Positions 1 to 9,236 are shown, counted from the stretch's first letter. The stretch: DNA of 64,000 bases from a bacterium (GCA_016703265.1 JADJCK010000014.1:1-64000), one strand, 5' to 3'. Notes: generated from the sequence alone by a model not told the origin. Program-made: numbers and translations.

Positions 1-1423
1 GGCTGCTGCAGAAGGTAGGCTGGGACGATGTCTCGACGGTGATGATGCCAGACGCCGGCCGGCCTCTCGAGGTCAACCCCTTCGGCACCGGCTCCGTGGC
101 CGGCTTCAACGTCACCTACTTCACGATCGGCGTCATCGGCCTGTTCTACGGGGCCTGTCGTGGCAGGGCACGCAGGCCTACAACACCTCGGCCCGTTCCG
201 CCCACGAGGGTAAGATGGACAACGTGCTGGGACTGTGGCGCCCGGCATCGGGCAGGGGCATGTTCATGACCCCCGTGCCGATCCTGATCTATACGGTGCT
301 GCATCACCCCGACTGGAGCGGCCTGACCGGCGGCGTGCAGGCGAAGCTGGACGGCATCCCCAACGAGGCGCTGCGTTCGCAGATGCGCGGCCCCCTGACG
401 CTGTCGGCCCTGCTGCCCACCGGCCTGCTGGGCGCCTTCGCGGCGCTGATGCTCTGCGCCTCGATCAGCACGCTGTACCTGCATGCGCTCGTGGAGCAGC
501 ATCTTCGTGCAGGACGTGCTGATTCCGCTGCGCCGGGGCGCCGCTGGCGTCTGACCGTCCATGCGCACGCTGCCTGGCCGTGGTCGGCGTGGGACTGTTC
601 CCTTCGTCTTCAGCCTGTTCCACAAGCAGAGCCGGGCTATCCTCCTGTTCTTCGCTGACCGGGGCGATCTTCGCGCCGGCTGGTCGGGCGCGGTCATCAT
701 CGGCGGGCTCTACACCGCGCTGGGGCACCACGGCGGGCGCCTGGGCGGCCGGCATCGCCGGAGTGACACTGACCATGACCGGCTTCGTGCTGGAGCAGGC
801 CAAGCGCGCGTGGCACGAGACAGGGACGCCGTTCTGGGGCCTGCTGGATTTCACGGGCCGCGCGCAGGCCGAGTCGTGGGCCGCCTGGATCCGACGCGAA
901 CCTGCCCAACGGCCAGCAGGTCTGGGGCGCTGGTCGATGTGGGTCTGCGCACTGGTCTATGTGGCGGTTTCGCTGGGCCAGCAGCTGGTGAAGCGCCGCG
1001 TGTTCGACCTGGATCGGCTGCTGCACCGCGGCAAAGTGGGCCGTGGCGGGCGGTTCGAGGGCACGGGACAGGCGGTCTCGCGGGGCTGGCGCGCCATCGG
1101 CATCACCGACGAGTTCGGACGGCGCGACAAGTTCCTCTACGTCATGACCTGGAGCTGGAACCTGGCCTGGATGGCGGTCTTCGCCGTCGGCACCATCTTC
1201 TTCCTTTCCCGCCGCCTGACGGACGGCGGCTGGTCAACTACGACACAATGGCTCCGCTTCTGGCACGCGCTTCTGGATCGAGATCGTCTCGTCGCTGGTG
1301 ATGATCTGGTTCACCATCGGCGGCGTGCGCGACGTTCGCCGCATGCTGCGTGACCTGCGCGACCGCAAGCGCGACGACTCGGATGACGGGTACGTCCATG
1401 AGGATCGCGGGACCGACGGATGA
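1..1423 (+). pseudogene. Na+/solute symporter (SSS family), partial and multiply frameshifted
   Basis: This is the 3' part of a sodium:solute symporter whose start lies left of the window. Recognisable stretches sit in different frames: VAGFNVTYFTIGVIGLFYG near 100-150, then AYNTSARSAHEGKMDNVLGLWR near 180-235, a membrane stretch through STLYLHA near 485, SLFHKQS near 620, the C-terminal region with SLGQQLVKRRVFDLDRLLH near 970-1025, and a final membrane helix plus charged tail in another frame ending at TGA 1421-1423. At least five frame changes are needed. SSS proteins couple Na+ influx to uptake of sugars, amino acids, vitamins or carboxylates; the substrate here is unknown. Either the gene is decaying or the sequence is of poor quality here; the neighbouring genes favour sequence error. 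Confidence 0.75.
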
Positions 1424-1611
1424 AGCTCCGCCACTGTCCGTTGCAGGTCCACGACTGCAGGACCACGACCTGGCCGGTTGTGGCGACCATGCCGTGGTCC
1501 CGGTGTCGATACGCGCCGGTGTTCCTACTTCGTCGCGGAAACGTTCGTGTGCAGGAGCGCCGGACCTGAAGGCTAGGTGCCCGACGCGGCTGCTTCAGCG
1601 GTGACGAACAG

Positions 1612-1948
1612 CTAGAATTCACGCAAGGGCGTGACGCCGGAGTAGCTTCCGTTCAGGTCATCATCAACCTTGAGCGCACCCATGTTCTGCGAGCGGTCGG
1701 CCGAATCGTTGCCGCGCAGCCACACGACATAGACGGTGGCGGCGGGATCGACGCGCTGCGGCAGTGCCAGGTGCTTGACCGAGTTCGAAGGTGGTGTTAC
1801 CGTTCTCGTTCGCGCCCACCTTCACGGGCGACTCGGCCGCGGGGATATCGCCGTTACCGGCCAACCGCACCTCTTTCGGTCCTGCGCATGAGGCCGCCGT
1901 CAGTCCGGTCACGATCAGGATCGCGATAGCAAGCTTGTTGCTCTTCAT
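1612..1948 (-). pseudogene. Small secreted lipoprotein with one frameshift
   Basis: The start ATG (complement of 1946-1948) follows a GGAAGAG ribosome site. The N-terminus MKSNKLAIAILIVTGLTAASC is a lipoprotein signal with lipobox TAAS-Cys. After NTTFEL (near 1785) the frame is lost; shifting by one base restores VKHLALPQRVDPAATVYVVW and a tail ending SGVTPLREF at the stop (complement of 1612-1614). The restored protein would be about 111 residues. Its YVVWLRG...NMGALKVD pattern resembles the small beta-sandwich found at the C-terminus of anti-sigma-K-like proteins, but that is a resemblance only. One extra base, probably in the GG at the junction, explains the break; it could be a true mutation or a sequencing error. 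Confidence 0.6.
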
Positions 1949-2278
1949 TTCTCTTCCCTTTCGACTTGAACGGGCTTCCGTGGTTCCGCGATATGCGACC
2001 GCGGCAAGGCCGGTTTCGGAAATGGGTCTCCGGAATGCGTGCCGGTGATTGTGGGCAGAACCGCAATCGTCGGGCCACGAGGTTGCGTCCTCCTGCATTC
2101 GCGCGGCTGCGTCTGGAAACAGCTTGTTTCCTGTCATTCGCTACCTTCCCTGTACTCGGCGGACCGGGCCTGCCGCCGGGACAAGCTCGCCGATTCGATC
2201 CTCAGCGCCGTCGCACCTGATCAGATTGATGCGCTGTCACTCAGATTGGGACGCTCGGCGGGAGCACGGCGATCTCCG
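1949..2278. other. Intergenic stretch without recognisable gene
   Basis: About 330 bases between two minus-strand genes. Open frames here have no recognisable domain, signal peptide or ribosome site. The part next to 1948 holds the AAGGGAAGAG ribosome site of the lipoprotein gene. Nothing else could be supported. Confidence 0.5.
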
Positions 2279-2501
2279 CTATGGCCGCCGCAGACGACGA
2301 TTGCTGCCCACAACCAGGGCAAAGCCGACGAGCAGGACTGCGGCACCGGCCGCGGCCGGGACGGGAAAGCCCTTGTGCTCGGTGGCAGTGGTCTTCAATG
2401 GCCCCAGATCAAAGCACCTCGCGGTGCCTGGAATAGCTGAATCCTCCGTAGACGAGCGCAACGAAGCCTGCGATGACCAATGCGATGCCGATCGCCTTCA
2501 T
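2279..2501 (-). pseudogene. Small two-helix membrane protein (DUF3185-like), frameshifted
   Basis: The start ATG is the complement of 2499-2501, with GGGAG upstream. The first frame reads MKAIGIALVIAGFVALVYGG and continues to HREVL, then meets TGA. Deleting one T in the TTT run (near 2411) lets it continue DLGPLKTTATEHKGFPVPAA into a second membrane helix (GAAVLLVGFALVVG) and the stop at 2279-2281. The restored product is about 73 residues with two membrane segments joined by a short hydrophilic loop, the build of proteins annotated DUF3185; the family name is from memory and uncertain. Function is unknown. It is the third gene in a row at this end of the window with an indel. Confidence 0.55.
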
Positions 2502-2843
2502 ATCTCATGACTCCCTGGTCGTGGCCGGCCGTGGAGACGTGACGACACCGCGTCGCCAACGCCATGCTGCAGGCCTCCACATCGTCCAGCGCAGGTTTCG
2601 TGCCCTCGGTCGTCGTGACCGCAAGTGCCTGTGGGACAAGCGCCGAGCCTGGTTTTGCCGTGCGGTGATCACCAGGGCGATGCCATCGGATCAGTGCTGG
2701 GCACATCAGGATGATCGAGGGCTCCCGGTCTGCAGGGACTCCAATCCGCGCATAAAGCTTTCCTCAGGAAGGCCGATCCATTGTCAACGAGGGTGCCACC
2801 GGTGCGGTGGCGTCGGCTGCGCCGTTCCCAGGGAGGTTTGTCG
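2502..2843. other. Intergenic region between divergent genes
   Basis: About 340 bases between the divergently read small membrane protein and the carbonic anhydrase gene. It must hold both promoters, but no convincing -35/-10 pair could be picked out. The last bases carry GGGAGG, the ribosome site of the carbonic anhydrase. No gene is supported. Confidence 0.5.
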
Positions 2844-4387
2844 ATGAAGGTGCTCAAATGGGCCTGGCTGGCAACGCTGCTGCTGCTGGCCCCGGTTTCA
2901 GCCGCACGGGCCGGGCATGACGGCGGCATGGATCCCGACAGCGCGCTGTCGCGGCTGCTCGAGGGCAACCGCCGCTTCCTCGATGCCGCACCGTCACATC
3001 CCAACCAGGACGTGTCGCGGCGAGCCCTGCTGGCCGGGGGCCAGGAGCCGTTCGCGATCATCCTGTGCTGTTCGGATTCACGCGTGCCGCCCGAAGTGGT
3101 TTTCGACCAGGGCCTGGGCGACCTGTTCGTGGTGCGCGTGGCCGGCAACGTGGCCGACGAGATCGGCCTGGCCAGCATCGAGTACGCCGCCGAGCACCTC
3201 GGCGTGCGCCTGGTCATGGTGCTCGGGCACGAGCGCTGCGGCGCCGTGACCGCGGCGGTGAAGGGCGGCGAGCTGCCGGGCCACCTGCCGGCGCTGATGG
3301 CGGCCCTGCAGCCTGCGGTCGACGGCAATCATGACCCGCACGGCGACGCGGTGGAAGGAGCCATGGCGGCGAACATCGAGCTGACCGCGCGGCAGTTGCG
3401 CGCATCCGGCCCCGTCCTGTCGGGCCTGGTGGCCGAGGGCAGGTTGAAGGGGGTCGGCGCGCGCTACGACCTGGACACGGGCGCCGTCGCAGTCGTTGAC
3501 GCCGGCTCCGGGCACGACGGCGTCAGCCCCGAAGAGGCGCTGGCCCGCCTCATCATCGGCAACCGTCATTTCGTCAATGCCAAGCCCGCGTTCCCGGACC
3601 AGGATGCCGCGCGACGCGAAGCCCTGCTCGAAGGCCAGGCGCCGTTTGCCGCCATCCTCAGTTGCTCGGACTCGCGCGTGGCGCCCGAAGTGCTCTTCGA
3701 CCAGGGCCTGGGCGACCTGTTCGTGGTGCGCGTGGCCGGCAACGTGGCCAACGCGATCGGCATCGCCAGCCTGGAGTACGCGGCCGAGCACCTGGGCACT
3801 CGGTTGATCGTGGTGCTGGGCCATGAGCGCTGCGGGGCCGTGACCGCGGCGGTGGGCGGCGGCGAACTGCCGGGGCACCTGCCGGCGCTGATGACCGCGC
3901 TGCAGCCGGCGGTGGCGGCCAATCGTGACCCGCACGGCGACCCGGTGGAGGGCGCCATCCGGGCGAACGTCGAGCTGACCGCCGAACTGCTGCGCGAGAG
4001 CGGGCCGATCCTGGCCGAGATGGTCGAGAAGGGTGAGCTGAAGATCGTCGGCGCCCGCTACGATCTGGACACGGGCATCGTCGAATGGCTCGACGGGCTG
4101 GCGGGACCGGGCCACGGAGCGGCGGCGCACGCCGCGGCACCGGCGGCCAAGTCGAAGCACGCACCGGCGCATGCGGCAATTCCGGCGGCCACGCCGAACC
4201 ACGCGGCCGCGGCACGCCGGCGGCACAGCACGCAGCGGCGCACACGGCTGCGCCTGCGGCGCATGCGGCAACGCCGGCGGCGCACACACCGGCCAAGGCG
4301 GCACACGATACGGCCAAGCCGGCTGCGCACGCCGCCCCGATCGCAAAGCCGGGTGCCGAACCGCACGGATCGACACACGGTCGCTAG
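2844..4387 (+). CDS. Exported tandem beta-carbonic anhydrase (two fused domains), tail frameshifted
   Basis: ATG 2844 follows GGGAGG. Residues 1-23 form a signal peptide (AWLATLLLLAPVSAARA), so the enzyme should act in the periplasm, interconverting CO2 and bicarbonate. Two complete beta-carbonic anhydrase domains follow. Domain 1 has zinc ligands C76, D78, H129 and C132 (CCSDSR ... GHERCG); domain 2 has C274, D276, H327 and C330. The two halves are very similar (both contain FDQGLGDLFVVRVAGNVA), so this is a recent internal duplication. After about residue 420 comes a tail rich in Ala, Pro and His. Near 4205-4215 the frame must slip: the Ala/Pro/His pattern then continues to TAG 4385-4387. 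Without the slip the frame runs arginine-rich to 4514, through the hairpin at 4398-4443 and into msrA. The dimer-forming family could use the fusion as a built-in pair. Confidence 0.85.
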
Positions 4388-4397
4388 GAACAGGAAC

Positions 4398-4443
4398 GGG
4401 ATCGCGCGGTGCTGGTCAAACGACCACTGCCCCGCGCGATCCC
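4398..4443. terminator. Bidirectional hairpin terminator
   Basis: A perfect 12-bp stem (GGGATCGCGCGG, 4398-4409, with its complement at 4432-4443) encloses a second short stem TGGTC/GACCA. It lies between two convergent genes and supports 4387 as the real end of the carbonic anhydrase gene. Confidence 0.7.
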
Positions 4444-4470
4444 GGACCGGATTCCGGCGCCGCTCCTTGT

Positions 4471-5082
4471 CTAGTCCTTCAGCTTGTCCGCGAACTGCTC
4501 CCGCAGCTTCTTGATCTTGGGATTGATCACGACCTGGCAGTACCCCTGCGACCGGTTGTTCTCGTAGTAGTCCTGGTGATAGTCCTCTGCCACATGGAAC
4601 GTCGCGTCCGCGGCCAGTTCGGTCACGATGCGGTTGTCGAAGATCTTGTCGCGCGTCAGTTCGGCGATCATCGCCTCGGCGTCCGCGCGCTGCGCCGCAT
4701 CGCGACAGAAGATGACCGACCGGTACTGCGTGCCGGCATCGGCACCCTGGCGATTGAGGGTTGTCGGGTCATGCGTGGCGAAGAACACCGTCAGCAGGTC
4801 GCGATAGGTGATCACGGCCGGATCGTACGTCACCCGCACCACCTCGGCATGCCCGGTCTCCCCCGTACACACTTCCCGGTACGTGGTCGGTCCGCTGCCG
4901 CCGGCGTAGCCCGACTCGACCTGTTCAACGCCCTTCAGGCGCTGGTAGACGGCCTCCAGGCACCAGAAGCACCCACCGCCCAGGACTGCCTGCTGCTTGC
5001 CCGTTTCCGCCATGGCGCCTGTACCTCCGCCAAGGACCGCCGCGAACACCGCCGCTGCGATCACCTTGTTGAGCTTCTGCAT
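4471..5082 (-). CDS. msrA: Periplasmic peptide methionine-(S)-S-oxide reductase
   Basis: Reduces the S-epimer of methionine sulfoxide in oxidised proteins. The start ATG is the complement of 5080-5082, behind GGAGGAG; the longer frame upstream is rejected for this reason. The 203-residue product begins with a signal peptide cleaved near GAMA-ET (about residue 25), so it repairs exported proteins. The catalytic motif GCFWC is at residues 37-41, followed by the family blocks GYAGG, ThrTyrArgGluVal, GHAEVV, FxxxHDPT and AEDYHQDY. A further Cys occurs in SQGYC near the C-terminus and may be the resolving cysteine. No MsrB domain is fused. It is transcribed toward the carbonic anhydrase gene and divergently from guaA, probably as a single-gene unit. 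Confidence 0.92.
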   Translation of the reverse strand: MQKLNKVIAAAVFAAVLGGGTGAMAETGKQQAVLGGGCFWCLEAVYQRLKGVEQVESGYAGGSGPTTYREVCTGETGHAEVVRVTYDPAVITYRDLLTVFFATHDPTTLNRQGADAGTQYRSVIFCRDAAQRADAEAMIAELTRDKIFDNRIVTELAADATFHVAEDYHQDYYENNRSQGYCQVVINPKIKKLREQFADKLKD

Positions 5083-5211
5083 GTTTGTCTCCTCCCGGGC
5101 GCCACGCAGGCGCCACCGGTCACATGGTCGGGGCATCGGCGGGACGCCGCCACCGGCAACCTCCGTGGTACCCCGCGAGCGCCGGTCCGGTTCCGCGGGA
5201 CCACCTCCCGG

Positions 5212-5240
5212 TTGTGCAATCGCGCCCGTTCTGCTAAATA
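5212..5240 (+). promoter_or_regulatory. Possible guaA promoter
   Basis: TTGTGC (5212-5217), a 17-base spacer and TAAATA (5235-5240) with a TG two bases upstream. It is the only AT-rich patch before guaA and would give a leader of about 70 nt. The match is moderate. Confidence 0.4.
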
Positions 5241-5315
5241 TGGCCCTTACCGGCCGGCGCCCCCGCGGCGGCCCGGCCTGCCCCCTGCCCGCCTTTCCGA
5301 CCACAGGACGGACCC

Positions 5316-7163
5316 ATGAAGCACGACGTCATCGCCGTCATCGACTTCGGCGGCCAGTACGCCCATCTCATCGCCACCAAGGTCAGGCGCGCGGCGCGGG
5401 TGCTGGCCGAGATCCGCCAGCCCGAGGACCCGTGCGAGGCCTTCGCCGGCTGCAAGGGCATCATCCTGAGCGGCAGCCCGTCGCTGGCCTCGTTCGGCGA
5501 GGACTCGGACTGGAACAAGGCCATCCTCGACCTCGACGTGCCCATCCTCGGGTTCTGCTTCGGGCACCAGGAGATCGCCAAGCACTACGGCGGCACCGTC
5601 ATCCACGGGAAGCAGGAGTGGGGCCGCGCCGACCTGCACCTGACCGGCGAGCACGCGCTCTACAAGGGCCTGGGCCCGGTCGAGACGGTGTGGATGAGCC
5701 ACTTCGACTCGGTCACGGCGGTCGGCGAAGGGTTCCGCGAGCTGGGCTGGTCGAAACTCGGGGCGAACGCCGAGCCGCACCGCTTCGCCGCCATTGCCGA
5801 CGATACGCGCCGCCGCTACGGTTTCCAGTACCATCCCGAGGTCGACGACACCGTGCACGGCGACGACATGATCGCCAACTTCGTGCTCGGGATCTGCGGC
5901 TGCCGGCCCACCTGGACCATGGAGCGCTACGTCGAGGAGCAGGTCGAACGCATCCGCGAGCAGGTCGGCGACCGCTCGGTGTTCCTGCTCGCCTCGGGTG
6001 GCGTCGACTCGACGGTGGCGGCCCGGCTGTTCGTCGAGGCGCTCGGCCCCGAGCGGCTGGAACTGCTGCACGTGGACAACGGGCTCATGCGCAAGGATGA
6101 ATCGCGCCAGGTCGTGGCGATGTTCCGCGACATGGGGCTGGGCGACCATCTGCACTTCATCGACGCCACCGACACGTTCCTGGCGGCGCTGGCCGGGAAG
6201 GTCGAGCCCGAGGCCAAGCGGCGCGCCATCGGCGACACCTTCATCACCGTGTTCGAGAGCGAGGCGCGGCGGCTGGGCATCACCGGGCACATGCTGGGCC
6301 AGGGCACCATCTACCCCGACACGATCGAGACGGGCGGCACCAAGCGCGCCGACACCATCAAGACGCACCACAACCGGGTGCCGATCATCGAGGAGATGAT
6401 CAAGGCAGGCAAGGTGGTCGAACCGCTGGCCGACCTCTACAAGGTCGAGGTGCGCGAACTGGGCGAGAAGCTGGGCATTCCCCACGACATGATCTGGCGC
6501 CACCCCTTCCCCGGCCCGGGTCTCGGCGTGCGGCTGCTGTGCAGCGACGGCGCCGTGGCCGACGAGACGACGCTGGCGAAGATCACCCCCGCGGTGGCCA
6601 AGGCCGTTGAGGACTACGGCCTGCAGGCGATGCCGCTGCCGATCCGCTCGGTGGGCGTGAAGGCCGACCTGCGCACGTACGAACACCCGGTGCTGCTGCA
6701 CGCGCCGGCTTCCGTGGCCGGCGGCGAGTACGACTGGGACGCGCTGGCCGAGGCCTCGGGCACCATCTTCAAGACCGTGGGCGGACTCAACCGCGCGCTG
6801 CTGCTGCTGGGCGATGGCCTCCCACACGAGTGCCGTCCGCTGGCCGCGCAGATGACGCGCGAACGCCTGGATCTGCTGCGCGAGTGCGACGAGGTGATGA
6901 TGGCCGCGCTGCGGCGCCATGGCCTGTACGACCAGGTGTGGCAGTGCCCGACGGTGCTGGTGCCTCTGGAGATCGACGGCCGCGGGCGGGAGCTGTGCAT
7001 CGTGCGGCCCATCCTCAGCGAGCGCGCGATGACGGCCACGGCGGCGCGGCTGCCGCGCAGGCTGCTGGACGAGGTGCGGGCGCAGATCATCGCGCGCAGC
7101 GAGATCAGCGCGGTGGCGTATGACCTGACGAGCAAGCCGCCGGGGACTATCGAGTGGGAGTAG
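5316..7163 (+). CDS. guaA: GMP synthase (glutamine-hydrolysing), long form
   Basis: Converts XMP to GMP using glutamine and ATP. The N-terminal class I amidotransferase carries the triad C81 (GFCFGHQ), H173 and E175 (QYHPEV). The ATP pyrophosphatase domain has the PP-loop SGGVDST at about 227-233. At 615 residues it is longer than the usual bacterial enzyme of about 510-530. The extra length lies between the GPGLGVR block and the C-terminal block ending DLTSKPPGTIEWE, that is inside the dimerisation domain. It includes YEHPVLLHAPAS and a segment through GLPHECRPLAAQMTRERLDL. Long-form GMP synthases, including the eukaryotic type, carry an insert in this domain. ATG 5316 opens MKHDVIAVIDFGGQY; GGACGGACCC precedes it. 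The gene stands alone, divergent from msrA. Confidence 0.95.
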   Translation: MKHDVIAVIDFGGQYAHLIATKVRRAARVLAEIRQPEDPCEAFAGCKGIILSGSPSLASFGEDSDWNKAILDLDVPILGFCFGHQEIAKHYGGTVIHGKQEWGRADLHLTGEHALYKGLGPVETVWMSHFDSVTAVGEGFRELGWSKLGANAEPHRFAAIADDTRRRYGFQYHPEVDDTVHGDDMIANFVLGICGCRPTWTMERYVEEQVERIREQVGDRSVFLLASGGVDSTVAARLFVEALGPERLELLHVDNGLMRKDESRQVVAMFRDMGLGDHLHFIDATDTFLAALAGKVEPEAKRRAIGDTFITVFESEARRLGITGHMLGQGTIYPDTIETGGTKRADTIKTHHNRVPIIEEMIKAGKVVEPLADLYKVEVRELGEKLGIPHDMIWRHPFPGPGLGVRLLCSDGAVADETTLAKITPAVAKAVEDYGLQAMPLPIRSVGVKADLRTYEHPVLLHAPASVAGGEYDWDALAEASGTIFKTVGGLNRALLLLGDGLPHECRPLAAQMTRERLDLLRECDEVMMAALRRHGLYDQVWQCPTVLVPLEIDGRGRELCIVRPILSERAMTATAARLPRRLLDEVRAQIIARSEISAVAYDLTSKPPGTIEWE

Positions 7164-7253
7164 CCCCGGCGTCAGCGTGCGGCGCAGACCTTGCGGGCGA
7201 TTGCCGTCCACGTCCCTGGCGACGGAGCTACGGGCCACCGAAAGCCGAACATC

Positions 7254-7281
7254 CCCGGACTTGCGCCGGCGCAAGTCCGGG
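7254..7281. terminator. Perfect 28-bp palindrome between convergent genes
   Basis: CCCGGACTTGCGCC followed by its exact complement forms a perfect inverted repeat with no spare loop. It lies between guaA and the convergent SDR gene, so a shared terminator is the simplest role. There is no T tract. A protein-binding palindrome is the alternative. Confidence 0.5.
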
Positions 7282-7336
7282 CAACAGGTCGACGCGCAAT
7301 TCCAGCGCATCGATCCACCGCGCGGTGAGACCACAC

Positions 7337-8068
7337 CTACCAGGGCATCCGCGCGCCCTTGTGCCACAGTTGGCCGTTGGGAAACTTCTCGCGGGCCATG
7401 GTCACCAGGTCGACGACCGTGCCCGCGCCCTCATCAACCTCAAGCGGCGCGGCCTGGGTCCCGAGATCGGTCTTCACCCAGCCCGGATGGGCGGCGGCAA
7501 CCGCAATGCCCTTGCCCGCCAGCGTCTTGGACTGGATCAGGGTCAGCATGTTGAGCCCGGCCTTCGAGGTGGAGTATCCCACGGCCATGAAGCCCCCGAC
7601 CTGCTTCCACATGCTCTCCGCCGTGCCGATCGAGCCGAGCATCGAGGAATGGTTGATCACCCGTGCATCGTCGCTGCGCGCCAGGAGCGGGACGAGGGCC
7701 TCGGTGATCGCGAACGGGGCGATGAGGTTGACCTCGAGCGTGCGCCGGACCTTGTCGGCGTCGGTCGGTTGGCCTTCCCACTCGATGGCGATCCCGGCGT
7801 TGTTCACGAGCACGTCGAGCCTGCCGAACGTGGACTCCAGATAGCCCGCGAGCCGGCCGATGTCATCGGGGCTGGTGACCTCGAGACGAATCGTGTGGGC
7901 ATCGCATCCTGCCGCCGCGAGTTCCGCCGCCGCCGCCCGCCCGGCCTGTTCGTCGCGGGCCGTCAGGACCACCGTGTAGCCGAGCGCGCCCAGCTGCCGC
8001 CCGATCTCCTTGCCCAGTCCCTTGTTCGCCCCCGTGATGAGCGCTACCCTGCCGTTCTTCGTCGCCAT
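7337..8068 (-). CDS. Short-chain dehydrogenase/reductase
   Basis: A 243-residue classical SDR, NAD(P)-dependent and cytoplasmic. The Rossmann motif TGANKGLG is at about 12-19, the NNAG block lies near residue 90, a Ser in INHSSMLG is a catalytic candidate, and the active-site YxxxK is YSTSK. The later block AAHPGWVKTDLG is typical of carbonyl reductase-like members. The first residues ATKNGRVALI match the usual SDR opening, which fits the chosen ATG. Substrate cannot be deduced: such enzymes reduce quinones, aldehydes and other carbonyls. It lies 76 bases downstream of the deacetylase gene on the same strand and could share its transcript. Confidence 0.85.
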   Translation of the reverse strand: MATKNGRVALITGANKGLGKEIGRQLGALGYTVVLTARDEQAGRAAAAELAAAGCDAHTIRLEVTSPDDIGRLAGYLESTFGRLDVLVNNAGIAIEWEGQPTDADKVRRTLEVNLIAPFAITEALVPLLARSDDARVINHSSMLGSIGTAESMWKQVGGFMAVGYSTSKAGLNMLTLIQSKTLAGKGIAVAAAHPGWVKTDLGTQAAPLEVDEGAGTVVDLVTMAREKFPNGQLWHKGARMPW

Positions 8069-8144
8069 CGCGTTGTTCTCCTGTCTGGTGCGTGAACTTG
8101 ATCACCCGTTGTGCTTAAGGGCGCGGCAACCGCGCGTCGCATCG

Positions 8145-9077
8145 TCAGTCTCCTGCCGCCACCAACCGGTCTACGCGCTCCTTTTCGTACTCGTCACTCT
8201 CGGCCGGATAGCGCAGGCCGGGCAATCCCCGCTCCCTGGCCAGGGCCCACAGATGGCTCTCGCCTGCCGGCAGGGTCTGCGGTCCGAGTTGGTACGCAGG
8301 ATCGGCCCAGGCTTCCGCAGGTGACACAAGCTTCCACCCACGCTCCCGGAACATCGCGATGACGTCCGGCAGGAAGGCGGCGTTGATGGCGTTGGCGTGC
8401 AGCAGCAGCACGTGCGGCAGGCTGCGGCCGAGCACCGCCACCGACAGCGAATCGTAATAGCAGGCGCGGTCCCACAGGTGGTCGAGGTAGGCGTCGCGCC
8501 AGGCCGCCGGGTCGTCCGTCGGGTGCTGCCCGCGCCACTCCAGGAAGCGGCTGTTGTAGTACCAGTCGCTGGCGTCGATGCTGACGGCACCGCTGCCGTA
8601 CCCCTGTTCGCGCAGCCACGCCCGCAACGCGTCACGCTTCTCCGGTGTCTCGCCTTCCTTGAGGTACGGGAACCGCAGCCGCGGCGTCCAGCCGGGCAGT
8701 TCCTGCAACAGCGCCTGGGCCTTCCCGATGTCGGCGGTGAACACCTCGACGGTCATGGCCGCCGCGCCGAAATTGCGGTGCGCGTAGGTGTGGTTGCCGA
8801 TCGCATGGCCGGCGCGGCCCCAGTCCCCCACCAGCCGCAGGCCCTCGTCACTGTCGACGCGCCGGCCGGTCGGAAAGAGGATCGCCTGGACGCCCGCGGC
8901 TTCCAGCGCCTCAAGGATGGCCCCGTTCCAGGCTGCGGCCTGCGGCTGCTCGCGCGGGTCGAAGCCGTCGTCGAAGGACAGGGCCACGCTCTGTGCGGCG
9001 GCTGCCGGCGGCAGCACCGGCAGCAGTGCGAACGCGAGCGCGAGGGCGCACAGGAGGCGATCGACCGGGTACGACAT
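8145..9077 (-). CDS. Secreted polysaccharide deacetylase (CE4)
   Basis: A 310-residue exported enzyme likely removing acetyl groups from N-acetylated or O-acetylated glycans. A signal peptide covers residues 1-28 (hydrophobic LLCALALAFALLPVL, cleavage after AAAA). NodB-type motifs follow: SFDDG (D36, D37), then HTYAH (H96, H100) forming the metal triad with D37, and RFPY for motif 3. A late HANAIN block (LLLHANA) is the motif 5 His. The middle segment with IDASDWYYNSRFLEW is found in members related to xylanase/chitin deacetylases. The exact substrate is unknown. Gene order on this strand is RRM protein, deacetylase, SDR, but the strong hairpin at 9199-9236 separates it from the RRM gene. Confidence 0.85.
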   Translation of the reverse strand: MSYPVDRLLCALALAFALLPVLPPAAAAQSVALSFDDGFDPREQPQAAAWNGAILEALEAAGVQAILFPTGRRVDSDEGLRLVGDWGRAGHAIGNHTYAHRNFGAAAMTVEVFTADIGKAQALLQELPGWTPRLRFPYLKEGETPEKRDALRAWLREQGYGSGAVSIDASDWYYNSRFLEWRGQHPTDDPAAWRDAYLDHLWDRACYYDSLSVAVLGRSLPHVLLLHANAINAAFLPDVIAMFRERGWKLVSPAEAWADPAYQLGPQTLPAGESHLWALARERGLPGLRYPAESDEYEKERVDRLVAAGD

Positions 9078-9198
9078 GCGGGCTCCCGCGCGGTTCCAGG
9101 CACCGGCTGAAGGTGGGGATGTCCACGATGCCCACCATCGTAGCCTGCGCTGCCGGCAACGACCAGTGCGGCCGCAACGGTGGACGACCCGCTGGAAC

Positions 9199-9236
9199 GG
9201 GACCGGCCCGGAAGCCGTTGCCTCCGGGCCGGTCCC
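9199..9236 (-). terminator. Terminator hairpin after the first RRM gene
   Basis: A perfect 14-bp stem (GGGACCGGCCCGGA, 9199-9212, pairing with 9223-9236) with a 10-base loop, just past the end of the RRM gene on the minus strand. No U tract follows. Confidence 0.65.

Noticed and set aside
4388..4514. Read-through extension of the carbonic anhydrase into the msrA end
   Set aside because: It turns Arg-rich, crosses a strong hairpin and overlaps msrA; the frame ending at 4387 continues the Ala-Pro-His pattern.
5247..7367. A 706-codon open frame on the minus strand opposite guaA
   Set aside because: It is a GC-rich mirror of guaA with no ribosome site or domain; guaA fully explains the region.
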